The translations under genes and the position numbers were made by a program. A DNA stretch of 45,772 nt from the NCBI RefSeq assembly GCF_902806285.1, contig NZ_CADCWA010000160.1, positions 1 to 45,772 of the forward strand. The letters are read 5' to 3'. This stretch comes from an uncultured Sphingomonas sp. Its GTDB lineage: Bacteria; Pseudomonadota; Alphaproteobacteria; Sphingomonadales; Sphingomonadaceae. Positions 7,284 through 14,829 of the stretch are shown one piece after another. The number at the start of each line of letters is the position of its first letter. Positions within the stretch are counted from its first letter, which is position 1. Below the pieces are notes generated by a model. That model had not been told where the DNA came from. It made no database searches and was given only the letters and a program-made list of their open reading frames with translations.

Positions 7284-7706
7284 TCCGCCTCCCATCCCCG
7301 TTTCCCCCGGGCAAAGCCAAGTTCGACCGACGTAAAAGGCAGCTCGCATATGCGACAAGGGAGGGTGTAGGACAGCATCACTTAGGGGAAAACGATTGCT
7401 CAGCGTCTTTCCTGATCACTCATGATGAGGAAGCTTGATCTCCGGACCGAACGTACTGCCGAGCCGACCTGCTGGCATGCTTCAAGGTAAGCGGAAAGTT
7501 TCCCGCGATGAGCATTGTGCGCTGGCTGTTGCGTTGAACCTTCTTGGCCGCTAGGAAACAGTCACTCGCAAGGATCCGGTGCAATTCCGGGTGGCTATTC
7601 CGGCCGCTGATCCGCCGGACAACGTTTCGCGCTTCCGATCACAAGTTGATCCTACGTATCGCACGGTTGGTGCGTCGTTGCGCGAGTGTTGCGGGCCTCC
7701 GATGCG
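7284..7706. other. 423-bp non-coding stretch, lower GC
   Basis: No credible gene on either strand. Base composition is visibly less GC-rich than the flanking 4-7 kb region, like the glycosyltransferase pair that follows. It should hold the promoter of the glycosyltransferase pair; TTGCGT with TAGGAA 17 nt later (around 7530) is a weak candidate. Nothing else could be assigned. Confidence 0.5.
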
Positions 7707-8858
7707 ATGATCCACGATACTGTAGGCAGGGTCCGAAAGAAGCAGCGGGTCGTGCTCATCTCGGGCTATCACGATTATCGCACCCCGAAGCGAGCCAGCA
7801 TTCACCAGATTGCGGATGGCCTGGTGCGCTGCGGCTACGAGGTGGCCTTTATATCCACACGTTTCAGCAACTTGTCACGAACCAAGGGGGACTCTCGCCT
7901 GTTCCTATGGGACAAGGCCAACGAGGTGGTGACGGTCAACGACGTCCAATGCTTGCTGTGGCGCACGACTTTGCATCCGTTCCGCTCCAGCGTCGGGCCG
8001 CTCGATACCCTCATGGGCAGGCTGTTCCCGGCCTACTCCAACCTACCCAGTAGCGAATTCGATCAACTCGTCAGCTACGCCGACTACATTGTCTTTGAAG
8101 CAGGTGTGCCCGGCATCTACCTGCGCCGGCTTCGCCGCCTAAATCCGGCAGCCAAGATCATCTGCTATTGTACTGACCGGCCAGACACCGTCGGTTCCCA
8201 CCCGTTCGTTGGCCGCAGGCTGATGGAGGATCAGCAATTAGTTGACCATTTCATTCTGCGCTCGTCCATGATGGCCGATTACTTCGGCTTCGCACGCGGC
8301 CGCCTTTATCGAACGGGGTTCGGCATCCACGAGCCGGAGTTCGAGAACATCGGCCCAAGCCCCTATGCGGTTGGCAGCCAGGCCGCCGTGTCCGTCGGGT
8401 CCATGCTCTTTGACGAAACCTTTTTCGATGTAGCTGCACCGGCTTTTCCCGACCTTCAGGTCCATGTGATCGGCTCCGGCGCAGACCTGCAGCCCGCGCC
8501 CAATCTCCGGGTCCATCCGGAGATGCCCTTTGCCGATACGCTTCCTTTCGTGAAGCACGCATCGATTGGCATCGCGCCGTACCGTCCAGCTCCGGCCGCC
8601 AACTACCTGGCGGACACGAGCCTCAAGCTGGCCCAGTTCGAGTACTTCGGGATCCCGGCGGTTTGCCCCCACTTCGCGGTTGGCACGTCCTCTTCACGCA
8701 TCGGCTACGAGCCTGGCAACGAGCAGTCGATCCGCGACGCCGTGAAAGCAGCGCTGGCACTGACGGGAAAAACGGAGTCCCGCAGTTTTCCCGACTGGTC
8801 GGAGGTGGCCATGCGTGTCCTTGAGCCGCAGGCGTATGCCGACGCGTCGCTCACGTGA
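7707..8858 (+). CDS. GumK-like glucuronosyltransferase (GT70 family)
   Basis: 383-aa glycosyltransferase that aligns by eye along its length with Xanthomonas GumK, the membrane-associated GT-B enzyme that adds glucuronate to the lipid-linked xanthan precursor. Shared stretches are SGYHDYRTPKRASIHQIADG, LSRTKGDSRLFLWDKANEV, LLWRTTLHPF, VGSMLFDETFFDVAAPAFP, FHVIGSG-like VHVIGSGAD, FVKHASIGIAPYRP and FGIPAVCPHFAVG. The Asp in CYCTDRPDTVG sits where I recall the GumK catalytic base. ATG at 7707 is chosen; a GTG at 7686 is possible and neither has a good ribosome site. It lies 18 nt upstream of the GT32 gene. Lower GC than the housekeeping genes suggests acquisition. Acceptor unknown. Confidence 0.88.
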   Translation: MIHDTVGRVRKKQRVVLISGYHDYRTPKRASIHQIADGLVRCGYEVAFISTRFSNLSRTKGDSRLFLWDKANEVVTVNDVQCLLWRTTLHPFRSSVGPLDTLMGRLFPAYSNLPSSEFDQLVSYADYIVFEAGVPGIYLRRLRRLNPAAKIICYCTDRPDTVGSHPFVGRRLMEDQQLVDHFILRSSMMADYFGFARGRLYRTGFGIHEPEFENIGPSPYAVGSQAAVSVGSMLFDETFFDVAAPAFPDLQVHVIGSGADLQPAPNLRVHPEMPFADTLPFVKHASIGIAPYRPAPAANYLADTSLKLAQFEYFGIPAVCPHFAVGTSSSRIGYEPGNEQSIRDAVKAALALTGKTESRSFPDWSEVAMRVLEPQAYADASLT

Positions 8859-8876
8859 CTTGGGATAGCGTCCGGT

Positions 8877-9602
8877 ATGATCCCTAAAAAACTACACCAG
8901 ACCTCCTTGAGAATGGATTGGGAGGAGCGGAGGCTGGCCAGACATGCACGGTCGCTCATGCCTGAATGGGACTATCGTCTATGGTGCGATGAGGACAATG
9001 CCGCCATCGTCAGGAAGGTACTTCCCGAATTCACCGACGACTACGCCAATCTCCCGGCCGGGGTTGCGCGAACGGATGTCGCCCGATGTCTTTATATGTA
9101 CGTTCATGGCGGGGTGTACTTCGACACGGACTACCGGTTCTTTAAACCCCTGAGTCATGACTTCCTGGATAACCGCTGTGTTGTCGGCAGAGAGTCGCAG
9201 ATGTTCGTGGATGATGGAACTGCGGGCGTCGGAGAAGGCCAGAAGATCGGCAACGCCTTCCTGGCATCGGAGCCCGGTGTGGAGATGTGGCGCGGATTCG
9301 TGGTGGATGTTTTCGAGCGCTCTCGTGCCGGCGAGCGGGACATCCTTTACTTGGCTGGACCGCACGCTCTTTCCATTTATCTGGAGAGCCGAAAGGAAGC
9401 CCAAGGTGATGCGACCATCCTACCGGACCACGTCCTCTTCCCGAACCTTCGCCTCGGAAATCTGACCGCTACGAAGCATGAGGACACGGTGGGCGTCCAT
9501 CTATGCTGGGGAAGCTGGCGCAATAAGCCGTTGAATCAACTGCTTAGAAATCGAGCCAGGCGGGCGATGTCAGCGGCCCTTTCCTACCAGAACAAAGTCT
9601 AG
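8877..9602 (+). CDS. GT32 family glycosyltransferase (DXD-containing, capsule/EPS type)
   Basis: 241-aa protein of the GT32 type (the Och1/capsular glycosyltransferase sugar-binding family). It starts MIPKKLHQTSL, the classic IPKxIHQ opening of this family. It continues with YRLWCDEDN and ARTDVARCLYMYVHGGVYFD, and the metal- and nucleotide-sugar-binding DXD motif appears as YFDTDYRF near residue 84. The C-terminal HLCWGSWR is the usual H-x-W-x2-SW-type ending. It transfers a sugar, with donor and acceptor unknown, in exopolysaccharide or glycolipid synthesis. It is 18 nt downstream of the GumK-like gene and is probably cotranscribed. No flippase, polymerase or other cluster gene is nearby, so the pair works with a pathway encoded elsewhere. 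Confidence 0.88.
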   Translation: MIPKKLHQTSLRMDWEERRLARHARSLMPEWDYRLWCDEDNAAIVRKVLPEFTDDYANLPAGVARTDVARCLYMYVHGGVYFDTDYRFFKPLSHDFLDNRCVVGRESQMFVDDGTAGVGEGQKIGNAFLASEPGVEMWRGFVVDVFERSRAGERDILYLAGPHALSIYLESRKEAQGDATILPDHVLFPNLRLGNLTATKHEDTVGVHLCWGSWRNKPLNQLLRNRARRAMSAALSYQNKV

Positions 9603-9609
9603 AACGTGC

Positions 9610-9627
9610 TGCGGACCAGTGTCCGCA
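9610..9627 (+). terminator. Stem-loop after the glycosyltransferase pair
   Basis: TGCGGAC-CAGT-GTCCGCA is a perfect 7-bp stem with a tetraloop, 7 nt past the GT32 stop codon. No T-tract follows, so termination is plausible but not shown. Confidence 0.5.
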
Positions 9628-9745
9628 ACCGGGTCAAAGGCAGACATTTACAGCTCTTGAGCGCAGGCCCGATGGTGCTCCTCACGCTAAGAGAAGACCT
9701 TCCGCTTACGGCCAAGAGCGGACACCTTTGTCGGTCTGCGCGGCC

Positions 9746-9811
9746 TCAATCCACGTCCAAATTCCCGAACATCAGCACCTTACGCTCGAGGTCGAACCTC
9801 GCCAGCTCGAA
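9746..9811 (-). pseudogene. Remnant copy of the C-terminus of the 92-aa protein encoded at 10435
   Basis: Minus-strand translation reads FDLERKVLMFGNLDVD followed by TGA, against FDLERKVLMFENLNVD plus stop in the intact gene. The DNA is also clearly alike (CGAACATCAGCACCTTACGCTC against CGAACATCAATACCTTTCGCTC in part). Upstream of this the similarity stops and the frame runs into the stop codon of the exported-protein ORF at 9827. The fragment is therefore a partial duplication or what remains of a tandem paralogue. Confidence 0.7.
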
Positions 9812-9826
9812 CCGCTGTGGAAGCCT

Positions 9827-10303
9827 TCACAGAACAACCTGCACGTGCGGCTCGGCGCTGGCCTGGAACAGGGCGGCGTAGCGGCGGCCGCGGGCTTGGG
9901 CTGCGCACTCCAGGCGGCTGCGGGCGGCGGAGAAGGCGGTCAGGACGCATGAGCCGCTGGCGGGCATGACGAGGGCGCGGCCTGCCCGTCCGGCGACCGT
10001 TGTCACGTGACCGACCTTCAGCGTCGTCTGGCTGCCGACCTGATGCCCGATCCGGCCGCGGAAGCTGATCAGCTGCCCGTCGCCGCCGCGGAACACGAAG
10101 GAAATCAGGCCTGAGCGGTAGGTCAGGCTGACGAGCTGCGGCTTGCAGCCGCCTCGGCCGCGCCGTCCCGCCACCACCAGTGCGGCGCAGCTGCCGTTGA
10201 TGAATCGGACCTCCGTCCCGCTCACCGGCGCCGCGGCGGACGGTGCTGCTGCCAGCCCAGCCAGGGCTACGGCGAAGCCGGCAGCGAGGAGGCGAGGGAG
10301 CAG
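9827..10303 (-). CDS. Small exported hypothetical protein, apparent CTG start
   Basis: The ORF track starts at a GTG (10225), but the same frame continues upstream without a stop and encodes LLPRLLAAGFAVALAGLAAA then PSAAAP, a textbook Sec signal peptide with a hydrophobic core and an AxA-type cleavage site. No ATG, GTG or TTG lies between it and an in-frame TAA at about 10318. A CTG at 10301-10303, preceded by AAGG, is the only reasonable start. Using it gives 158 residues. The mature part is rich in Gly/Arg and beta-prone (VSLTYRSGLISFVFRGGDGQ), with Cys in GGCKP and SGSCV. No family recognised. If CTG is not used, this is a gene that has lost its start codon. Confidence 0.55.
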   Translation of the reverse strand: MLPRLLAAGFAVALAGLAAAPSAAAPVSGTEVRFINGSCAALVVAGRRGRGGCKPQLVSLTYRSGLISFVFRGGDGQLISFRGRIGHQVGSQTTLKVGHVTTVAGRAGRALVMPASGSCVLTAFSAARSRLECAAQARGRRYAALFQASAEPHVQVVL

Positions 10304-10404
10304 CGGCGGACCTTCTTAGCGACGCGTAACCAGGTCCGGCTTCTGGAGGGTCGCCGCGGCGTCCGCAATGGGAGAGCAGCTACCATAGCGTCCCGCTGTA
10401 GGAC

Positions 10405-10428
10405 GGAGGCGCCCTGAAGCGAGCCTCC
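10405..10428. terminator. Weak stem-loop downstream of the 92-aa gene
   Basis: GGAGGC and GCCTCC form a 6-bp perfect stem around a 12-nt loop, 7 nt past the stop codon of the minus-strand 92-aa gene. No T-tract follows on either strand. Confidence 0.3.
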
Positions 10429-10434
10429 GCAGCC

Positions 10435-10713
10435 TCAATCGACGTTGAGGTTCTCGAACATCAATACCTTTCGCTCAAGATCGAACATCGCGTAGTCGCT
10501 CGCCTTGAGCAGCTTCAGCAGTACGTCGATGTCGTCCGAGCTGACGTCCAATATGTATTCCTCCACGCCCTTGTCGAGGATCAGCTGGAGGGTGAAGGTG
10601 CCGTTCTGCCCGCGCTGCCCCTCGACCCACGAGGCCTGGTAGTCGGTGACCTGCCGCACCTTGTAGCGGCGCTCGAGCCGCTGGGACGGGCTGGTGTCGG
10701 GTTGGTCGGCCAT
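10435..10713 (-). CDS. Conserved-looking small hypothetical protein
   Basis: 92-aa soluble acidic protein with no family recognised. It starts MADQPDTSPSQRLERRYKVR and has a beta-rich middle (GTFTLQLILDKGVEEYILDV) followed by an amphipathic helix (DDIDVLLKLLKASDYAMFDL) and the end VLMFENLNVD. TTGAGGAGC upstream of the ATG is a good ribosome site. A degraded partial copy of its last 20 codons is at 9746. Codon use matches the host, so it is probably a real gene. No signal peptide or membrane segment. Confidence 0.7.
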   Translation of the reverse strand: MADQPDTSPSQRLERRYKVRQVTDYQASWVEGQRGQNGTFTLQLILDKGVEEYILDVSSDDIDVLLKLLKASDYAMFDLERKVLMFENLNVD

Positions 10714-10850
10714 GGCGTTTGCTCCTCAAGACTGCTTGCGCGAAACAATGAGGGAGCGCCGCCGCCGTTCCGGAAGAAGCTGGAGGCGTGCCGATGATCC
10801 GAGCCGCCTTGTCGCCGAACGCAGCGGAGCGGGCGCCACCGAATGAAGAT

Positions 10851-10880
10851 CGGCTCCCGCAGCGTTTGCCGCGAGAGCCG
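10851..10880 (-). terminator. Intrinsic terminator of the pnp operon
   Basis: CGGCTCCCGCAGC and GCCGCGAGAGCCG pair in a 13-bp stem with two mismatches around a short loop. On the minus strand it is followed by ATCTTCATT. It lies about 30 bp past the pnp stop codon and fits the end of the rpsO-pnp transcript. Confidence 0.65.
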
Positions 10881-10909
10881 TTCTCATCTTCGATAATCGT
10901 GCGAGCGGC

Positions 10910-13291
10910 TTAGTCGTCGTTGTTGCCGCCGGTCAGGAACGCTGGTGCGAACTCGGGTGCGGGGCCGTCCTCACGGTTGCCGTCGCGCTCGCGGCGCGGG
11001 CCGCGGTCGCCACGATCTCCGCCGCCACGATCGCCGCGCGGACCGCGGTCGCCGCCGCCGTCACGCCGCGGACCCCGATCGCGGTCGCCGCCACCGCCCC
11101 GGCGCCGGTCGCCCCGGTCTCCGCCGCCACGATCGCCTCGGTCACCCCGGTCACCACGCGGCTCGCGCGGCGGACGGGTGTCCTCCAGCTCGGCGCCGGT
11201 CTCCTGGTCGACCACCCGCATCGACAGGCGGACCTTGCCGCGCTGGTCCACTTCCAACAGCTTGACCTTGACCTCCTGGCCTTCGGACAGGACGTCGCGG
11301 ACGTTCTCGACCCGCTCGTTCTTGATCTCGGACACGTGCACCAGCCCGTCCTTGCCGGGCATGAAGGTGACGAACGCGCCGAAATCGACCAGGCTGGCGA
11401 CCTTGCCGGTGTAGACCGTGCCGGGCTCGGGCTCGGCGACGATGCCGTGGATCCACTGGCGCGCGGCCTCGATCTGATTGAGGTCGGACGAGCTGATCTT
11501 GATCAGGCCCTCGTCGTCGATGTCGACCTTGGCGCCGGTCTGCGCGACGATCTCGCGGATCACCTTGCCCCCGGTGCCGATCACTTCGCGGATCTTGTCC
11601 TTGGGGATCTGCACCGTCTCGATGCGCGGCGCATGGGCCGACAGCTCGCCGCGGGTCTCGCCCAGCGCCTTGGCCATCTCAGCGAGGATGTGCGCGCGGC
11701 CGTCCTTGGCCTGGGCCAGGGCGACGCGCATGATCTCCTCGGTGATCCCTGCGACCTTGATGTCCATCTGCAGCGCGGTGACGCCGTTCTCGGTGCCCGC
11801 GACCTTGAAGTCCATGTCGCCGAGGTGGTCCTCGTCGCCCAGGATGTCGCTGATCACCGCGAAGTCCTGACCCTCGAGTATGAGCCCCATGGCGATACCC
11901 GCCACCGGCGCCTTCAGCGGAACGCCCGCGTCCATCATCGCCAGGCTGCCGCCGCAGACCGTCGCCATCGACGAGGAGCCGTTGCTCTCCGTGATGTCGG
12001 ACAGGACGCGGATGGTATAGGGGAACTCCTCCGCGCTCGGCAGCATCGGGTGCAGCGCGCGCCAGGCGAGCTTGCCGTGCCCGACCTCGCGGCGGCCCGG
12101 AGCGCCGAAGCGGCCGACTTCGCCGACCGAGTAGGGCGGGAAGTTGTAGTGGAGCATGAAGCGCGAATAGGAGAGCCCCTCCAGCCCATCGATCATCTGC
12201 TCGGCGTCCTTGGTGCCGAGGGTCGTGGTGACGATCGCCTGCGTCTCGCCGCGGGTGAACAGGGCCGAGCCGTGGGTGCGCGGCAGGAAGCCGACCATCG
12301 ACTCGATCGGGCGCACTGTCTTGGTGTCGCGGCCGTCGATGCGGCGGCCTTCGCGCAGGATGGCGCCGCGGACGACGTCAGCCTCCAGCTTCTTCACCAG
12401 CTTCAGCGTGGCGAGGTACTGGGCCGGGTCGGACTCCTCGAGGTCCTTGAAGGCGTCGCGAGCCTTGGTGCGGGCCTCGGCGATGGCCGTCTGCCGGTCC
12501 TGCTTGCCGGTCAGCTTGTAGGCGGCTTCCAGGTCGGCGCCGATCACCTCGCGCAGCTTGGCGAGCGTGGCCGACTTGTCGTCGATCAGGTTCAGCTCCC
12601 ATGGGTCCTTGGCGGCCTGCTCGGCAAGGCTGATGATCGCGTCGACGACCTTGCGCGATGCATCGTGCGCGAACACCACGGCGCCGAGCATCTCGTCCTC
12701 GGACAGCTCCTTGGCTTCGGATTCGACCATCATCACCGCATCGCGGGTGGCGGCGACGACCAGGTCAAGGCGGCTTTCCTTGATCTGCTCAGGGCTCGGA
12801 TTGAGGACGTACTCGCCGTCGATGAAGCCGACGCGGGCCCCGCCGATCGGGCCCATGAAGGGGACGCCCGAGATGGTGAGCGCGGCCGACGCTGCGATCA
12901 TGGCGACCACGTCCGGCTCGTTCTCGCCGTCATAGGACATGACGTGCGCGATCACGAGAACCTCGTTGTAGAAGCCCTCGGGGAACAAGGGGCGGATCGG
13001 GCGGTCGATCAGTCGGCTGGTCAGAGTTTCCTTTTCGGTCGCGCCGCGCTCGCGCTTGAAGAAGCCGCCCGGGATGCGGCCGGCGGCGGAGAACTTCTCC
13101 TGGTAGTGGACGGTGAGCGGGAAGAAGTCCTGGCCCGGCTTCACGTTCTTGGCGGCGGTCACGGCGCACAGCACCACGGTCTCGCCCAGGGTGGCGAGGA
13201 CGGCGCCGTCCGCCTGGCGGGCGATGCGCCCCGTTTCAAGCTTCAGCGTCTTCCCGCCGAGGTCGATCTCTACAGTCTTGGTGTCAAACAT
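10910..13291 (-). CDS. pnp: Polyribonucleotide nucleotidyltransferase (PNPase)
   Basis: 793-aa phosphorolytic 3'-5' exoribonuclease, a trimer in the degradosome that degrades RNA to nucleoside diphosphates. It starts [20 protein letters not shown]. Two RNase PH domains are separated by the all-alpha linker; [20 protein letters not shown] and [17 protein letters not shown] mark the second, catalytic one. The KH domain follows ([15 protein letters not shown], about 560-610), then S1 ([18 protein letters not shown], about 620-690). The C-terminus is an Arg/Gly/Asp-rich tail ([20 protein letters not shown]), longer than in E. coli PNPase and presumably RNA- or RNase E-binding. The track ORF is 64 residues longer; the ATG at 13291 with GAAGGA upstream is the conserved start. 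It lies downstream of rpsO as in most bacteria. Confidence 0.97.
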   Translation of the reverse strand: MFDTKTVEIDLGGKTLKLETGRIARQADGAVLATLGETVVLCAVTAAKNVKPGQDFFPLTVHYQEKFSAAGRIPGGFFKRERGATEKETLTSRLIDRPIRPLFPEGFYNEVLVIAHVMSYDGENEPDVVAMIAASAALTISGVPFMGPIGGARVGFIDGEYVLNPSPEQIKESRLDLVVAATRDAVMMVESEAKELSEDEMLGAVVFAHDASRKVVDAIISLAEQAAKDPWELNLIDDKSATLAKLREVIGADLEAAYKLTGKQDRQTAIAEARTKARDAFKDLEESDPAQYLATLKLVKKLEADVVRGAILREGRRIDGRDTKTVRPIESMVGFLPRTHGSALFTRGETQAIVTTTLGTKDAEQMIDGLEGLSYSRFMLHYNFPPYSVGEVGRFGAPGRREVGHGKLAWRALHPMLPSAEEFPYTIRVLSDITESNGSSSMATVCGGSLAMMDAGVPLKAPVAGIAMGLILEGQDFAVISDILGDEDHLGDMDFKVAGTENGVTALQMDIKVAGITEEIMRVALAQAKDGRAHILAEMAKALGETRGELSAHAPRIETVQIPKDKIREVIGTGGKVIREIVAQTGAKVDIDDEGLIKISSSDLNQIEAARQWIHGIVAEPEPGTVYTGKVASLVDFGAFVTFMPGKDGLVHVSEIKNERVENVRDVLSEGQEVKVKLLEVDQRGKVRLSMRVVDQETGAELEDTRPPREPRGDRGDRGDRGGGDRGDRRRGGGGDRDRGPRRDGGGDRGPRGDRGGGDRGDRGPRRERDGNREDGPAPEFAPAFLTGGNNDD

Positions 13292-13421
13292 ATGGGTTCC
13301 TTCACCCGGCGGGCGGATCCCGGCGGGGCGGCTTGGGCAGACAAACCGGTCTGCGAGCGGGGTGGGGCCTCTTGTGCCCCAAGGCCGGCCGCCGAATTGC
13401 GGTAAGGCCCCGTGAACGATG

Positions 13422-13474
13422 TGCTCCGGCGAAGGCAGGAGCCCAGTACTGGACCCCTGCCTTCGCAGGGGTAC
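13422..13474. repeat. REP-like palindromic repeat in the rpsO-pnp gap
   Basis: CTCCGGCGAAGGCAGGAG and CCCCTGCCTTCGCAGGGG are each hairpins and are also mutual inverted repeats around CCCAGTACTGGA. The rpsO-pnp gap is where E. coli carries its RNase III-cleaved regulatory hairpin; here a genomic repeat occupies the position. A regulatory role is not shown. Confidence 0.75.
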
Positions 13475-13507
13475 ATGAAGCAAGGGCGCCGCGAAGGGCG
13501 CTCCAAC

Positions 13508-13777
13508 TTACTTCCGCAGCCCCAGCTTGGCGATCAGCGCCGCGTAGGCCGGAGTGTCCTTGCGCTTCAGATAGTCCAGCAGCGACCGCCGCTTGTTGAC
13601 CATCATCAAGAGACCGCGGCGCGAGTGGTTGTCCTTGGCATGGGTCTTGAAGTGCTCGGTCAGCGTGTTGATGCGGTGGGTTAGGATGGCGATCTGCACT
13701 TCGGGCGAACCCGTGTCGGTGCCGTCGCGGCCATGTTCCTGGATGAGCGCCTGCTTGCGCTCCGCGGTAATCGACAT
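13508..13777 (-). CDS. rpsO: 30S ribosomal protein S15
   Basis: 89-aa primary 16S-binding ribosomal protein, the standard length. It starts [20 protein letters not shown]. The signatures [17 protein letters not shown] and [20 protein letters not shown], which contact the central 16S domain, are intact, and the end is IAKLGLRK. The ATG at 13777 sits 8 nt after GGAG; the track start (GTG at 13786) would overlap that ribosome site. The gene lies 21 nt downstream of truB and upstream of pnp, the usual order. Confidence 0.97.
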   Translation of the reverse strand: MSITAERKQALIQEHGRDGTDTGSPEVQIAILTHRINTLTEHFKTHAKDNHSRRGLLMMVNKRRSLLDYLKRKDTPAYAALIAKLGLRK

Positions 13778-13798
13778 CGTATCCACTCCTTTGTTCGT

Positions 13799-14779
13799 CT
13801 ACAGGTTGAACCCGCGGACGACCTGGAGGACGTCGCCGGAGACCTCGACCAGCGCCACCGGACGATTGTCCTCGGTAGCCAGATAGAGACCCGGTTGCAC
13901 GGGCGGTCCCGGGAGCTTCTGTCCATGGCGGAGCAGCTGGGCGTCCAGGGGAGAGACGGGGAGGGCCGGGATGTCGTCCAGCCCCGCCGCGAGCGGCAGT
14001 ACCGCCCCGTCAAGCCGCCGCGCCTTAGCGGTTTCTTCCAGAAAGTCCAGCGGAATAGCCTGGTCGAGCGTGAACGGCCCGGCCTTCGTCCGGCGAAGCA
14101 TGGTGACGTGCCCGACCGTGCCGAGCGCTTGCGCGATGTCGCGCGCCAAGGAGCGGACGTAGGTGCCCTTGGAAACGGTGGCGGCAAGGGTAAGCTCCTC
14201 AAGCTCCTCCCCCTTGGGGGAGGTGGCGCGAAGCGCCAGAGGGGTGACTGACCCCTCTGTCGTGCTTCGCCCGACATCTCCCCCAAGGGGGAGAAGCCGG
14301 CTGACCGTCACTCGCCTTGCCTTCAGCGTCACTTCTTCACCGGCCCGCGCCAGGTCGTAGGCCCGCCGGCCATCCACCTTCAGCGCCGAAAACGCCGGGG
14401 GAACCTGCGCGATCTCGCCGGTAAAGCGGGGCAGCACAGCTTGGACCTGGGCAAGCGTGGGACGAATGGCGCTCCTCGCCACGACCTCACCTTCGGCATC
14501 CAGCGTACTCGTCTCCTCGCCGAACCGGACCGTGAACTCATATGCCTTGCTCGCCTCCAGCATGCGCCCGCACAGCTTGGTCGCCTCCCCCAGCGCAACC
14601 GGCAGCACGCCGCTGGCCAGCGGGTCGAGGGTACCGCCATGACCGACCCGCAGCTTGGGATAGCCGCCGACGCGCAACGCTCGTTTGACGGCCGTCACAC
14701 AGCCGGTCGAACTGGCTCCCACCGGCTTGTCGATGACCAGCCAGCCGTGAAGGTGGACGTTGTGCAAGGGGGTCGGCAT
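13799..14779 (-). CDS. truB: tRNA pseudouridine(55) synthase TruB with an in-frame repeat insertion
   Basis: 326-aa enzyme that isomerises U55 of the tRNA T-loop. The N-terminal GWLVIDKPVGASS and the catalytic motif GHGGTLDPLASGVLP, with Asp52 as the nucleophile, are intact. TVSKGTYVRSLARDIAQ and the C-terminal PUA-like part follow. Between strands ending TVSRLL and LEELTL there is an extra segment (about residues 162-192, TTEGSVTPLALRATSPKGEE in part). It corresponds exactly to a palindromic repeat at 14204-14294 that also exists in intergenic copies. Other TruB proteins have only a short loop here. The reading frame stays open, so the protein is probably made with a surface extension. Stop is 21 nt upstream of rpsO. 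Confidence 0.95.
   Translation of the reverse strand: MPTPLHNVHLHGWLVIDKPVGASSTGCVTAVKRALRVGGYPKLRVGHGGTLDPLASGVLPVALGEATKLCGRMLEASKAYEFTVRFGEETSTLDAEGEVVARSAIRPTLAQVQAVLPRFTGEIAQVPPAFSALKVDGRRAYDLARAGEEVTLKARRVTVSRLLPLGGDVGRSTTEGSVTPLALRATSPKGEELEELTLAATVSKGTYVRSLARDIAQALGTVGHVTMLRRTKAGPFTLDQAIPLDFLEETAKARRLDGAVLPLAAGLDDIPALPVSPLDAQLLRHGQKLPGPPVQPGLYLATEDNRPVALVEVSGDVLQVVRGFNL
14204..14294. repeat. Palindromic repeat inserted in frame inside truB
   Basis: CTCCCCCTTGGGGGAG-like outer hairpins at both ends (CTCCCCCTTGGGGGAGG and CTCCCCCAAGGGGGAG) enclose inner hairpins (GGCGCGAAGCGCC; CGTGCTTCGCCCG, degraded) and the central arms AGAGGGGT/ACCCCTCT. The layout and most bases match the intergenic copies at 26502 and 41011. 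About 30 codons are added to truB without breaking the frame. Confidence 0.92.
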
Positions 14780-14829
14780 AAGCCCCGCCTACCGGGCCCC
14801 GTGCCCGCAGCAAAGGGATCGGCCGCTCA

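Noticed and set aside
11336-13405. 689-aa plus-strand ORF
   Set aside because: Antisense shadow of pnp; no domain recognisable.
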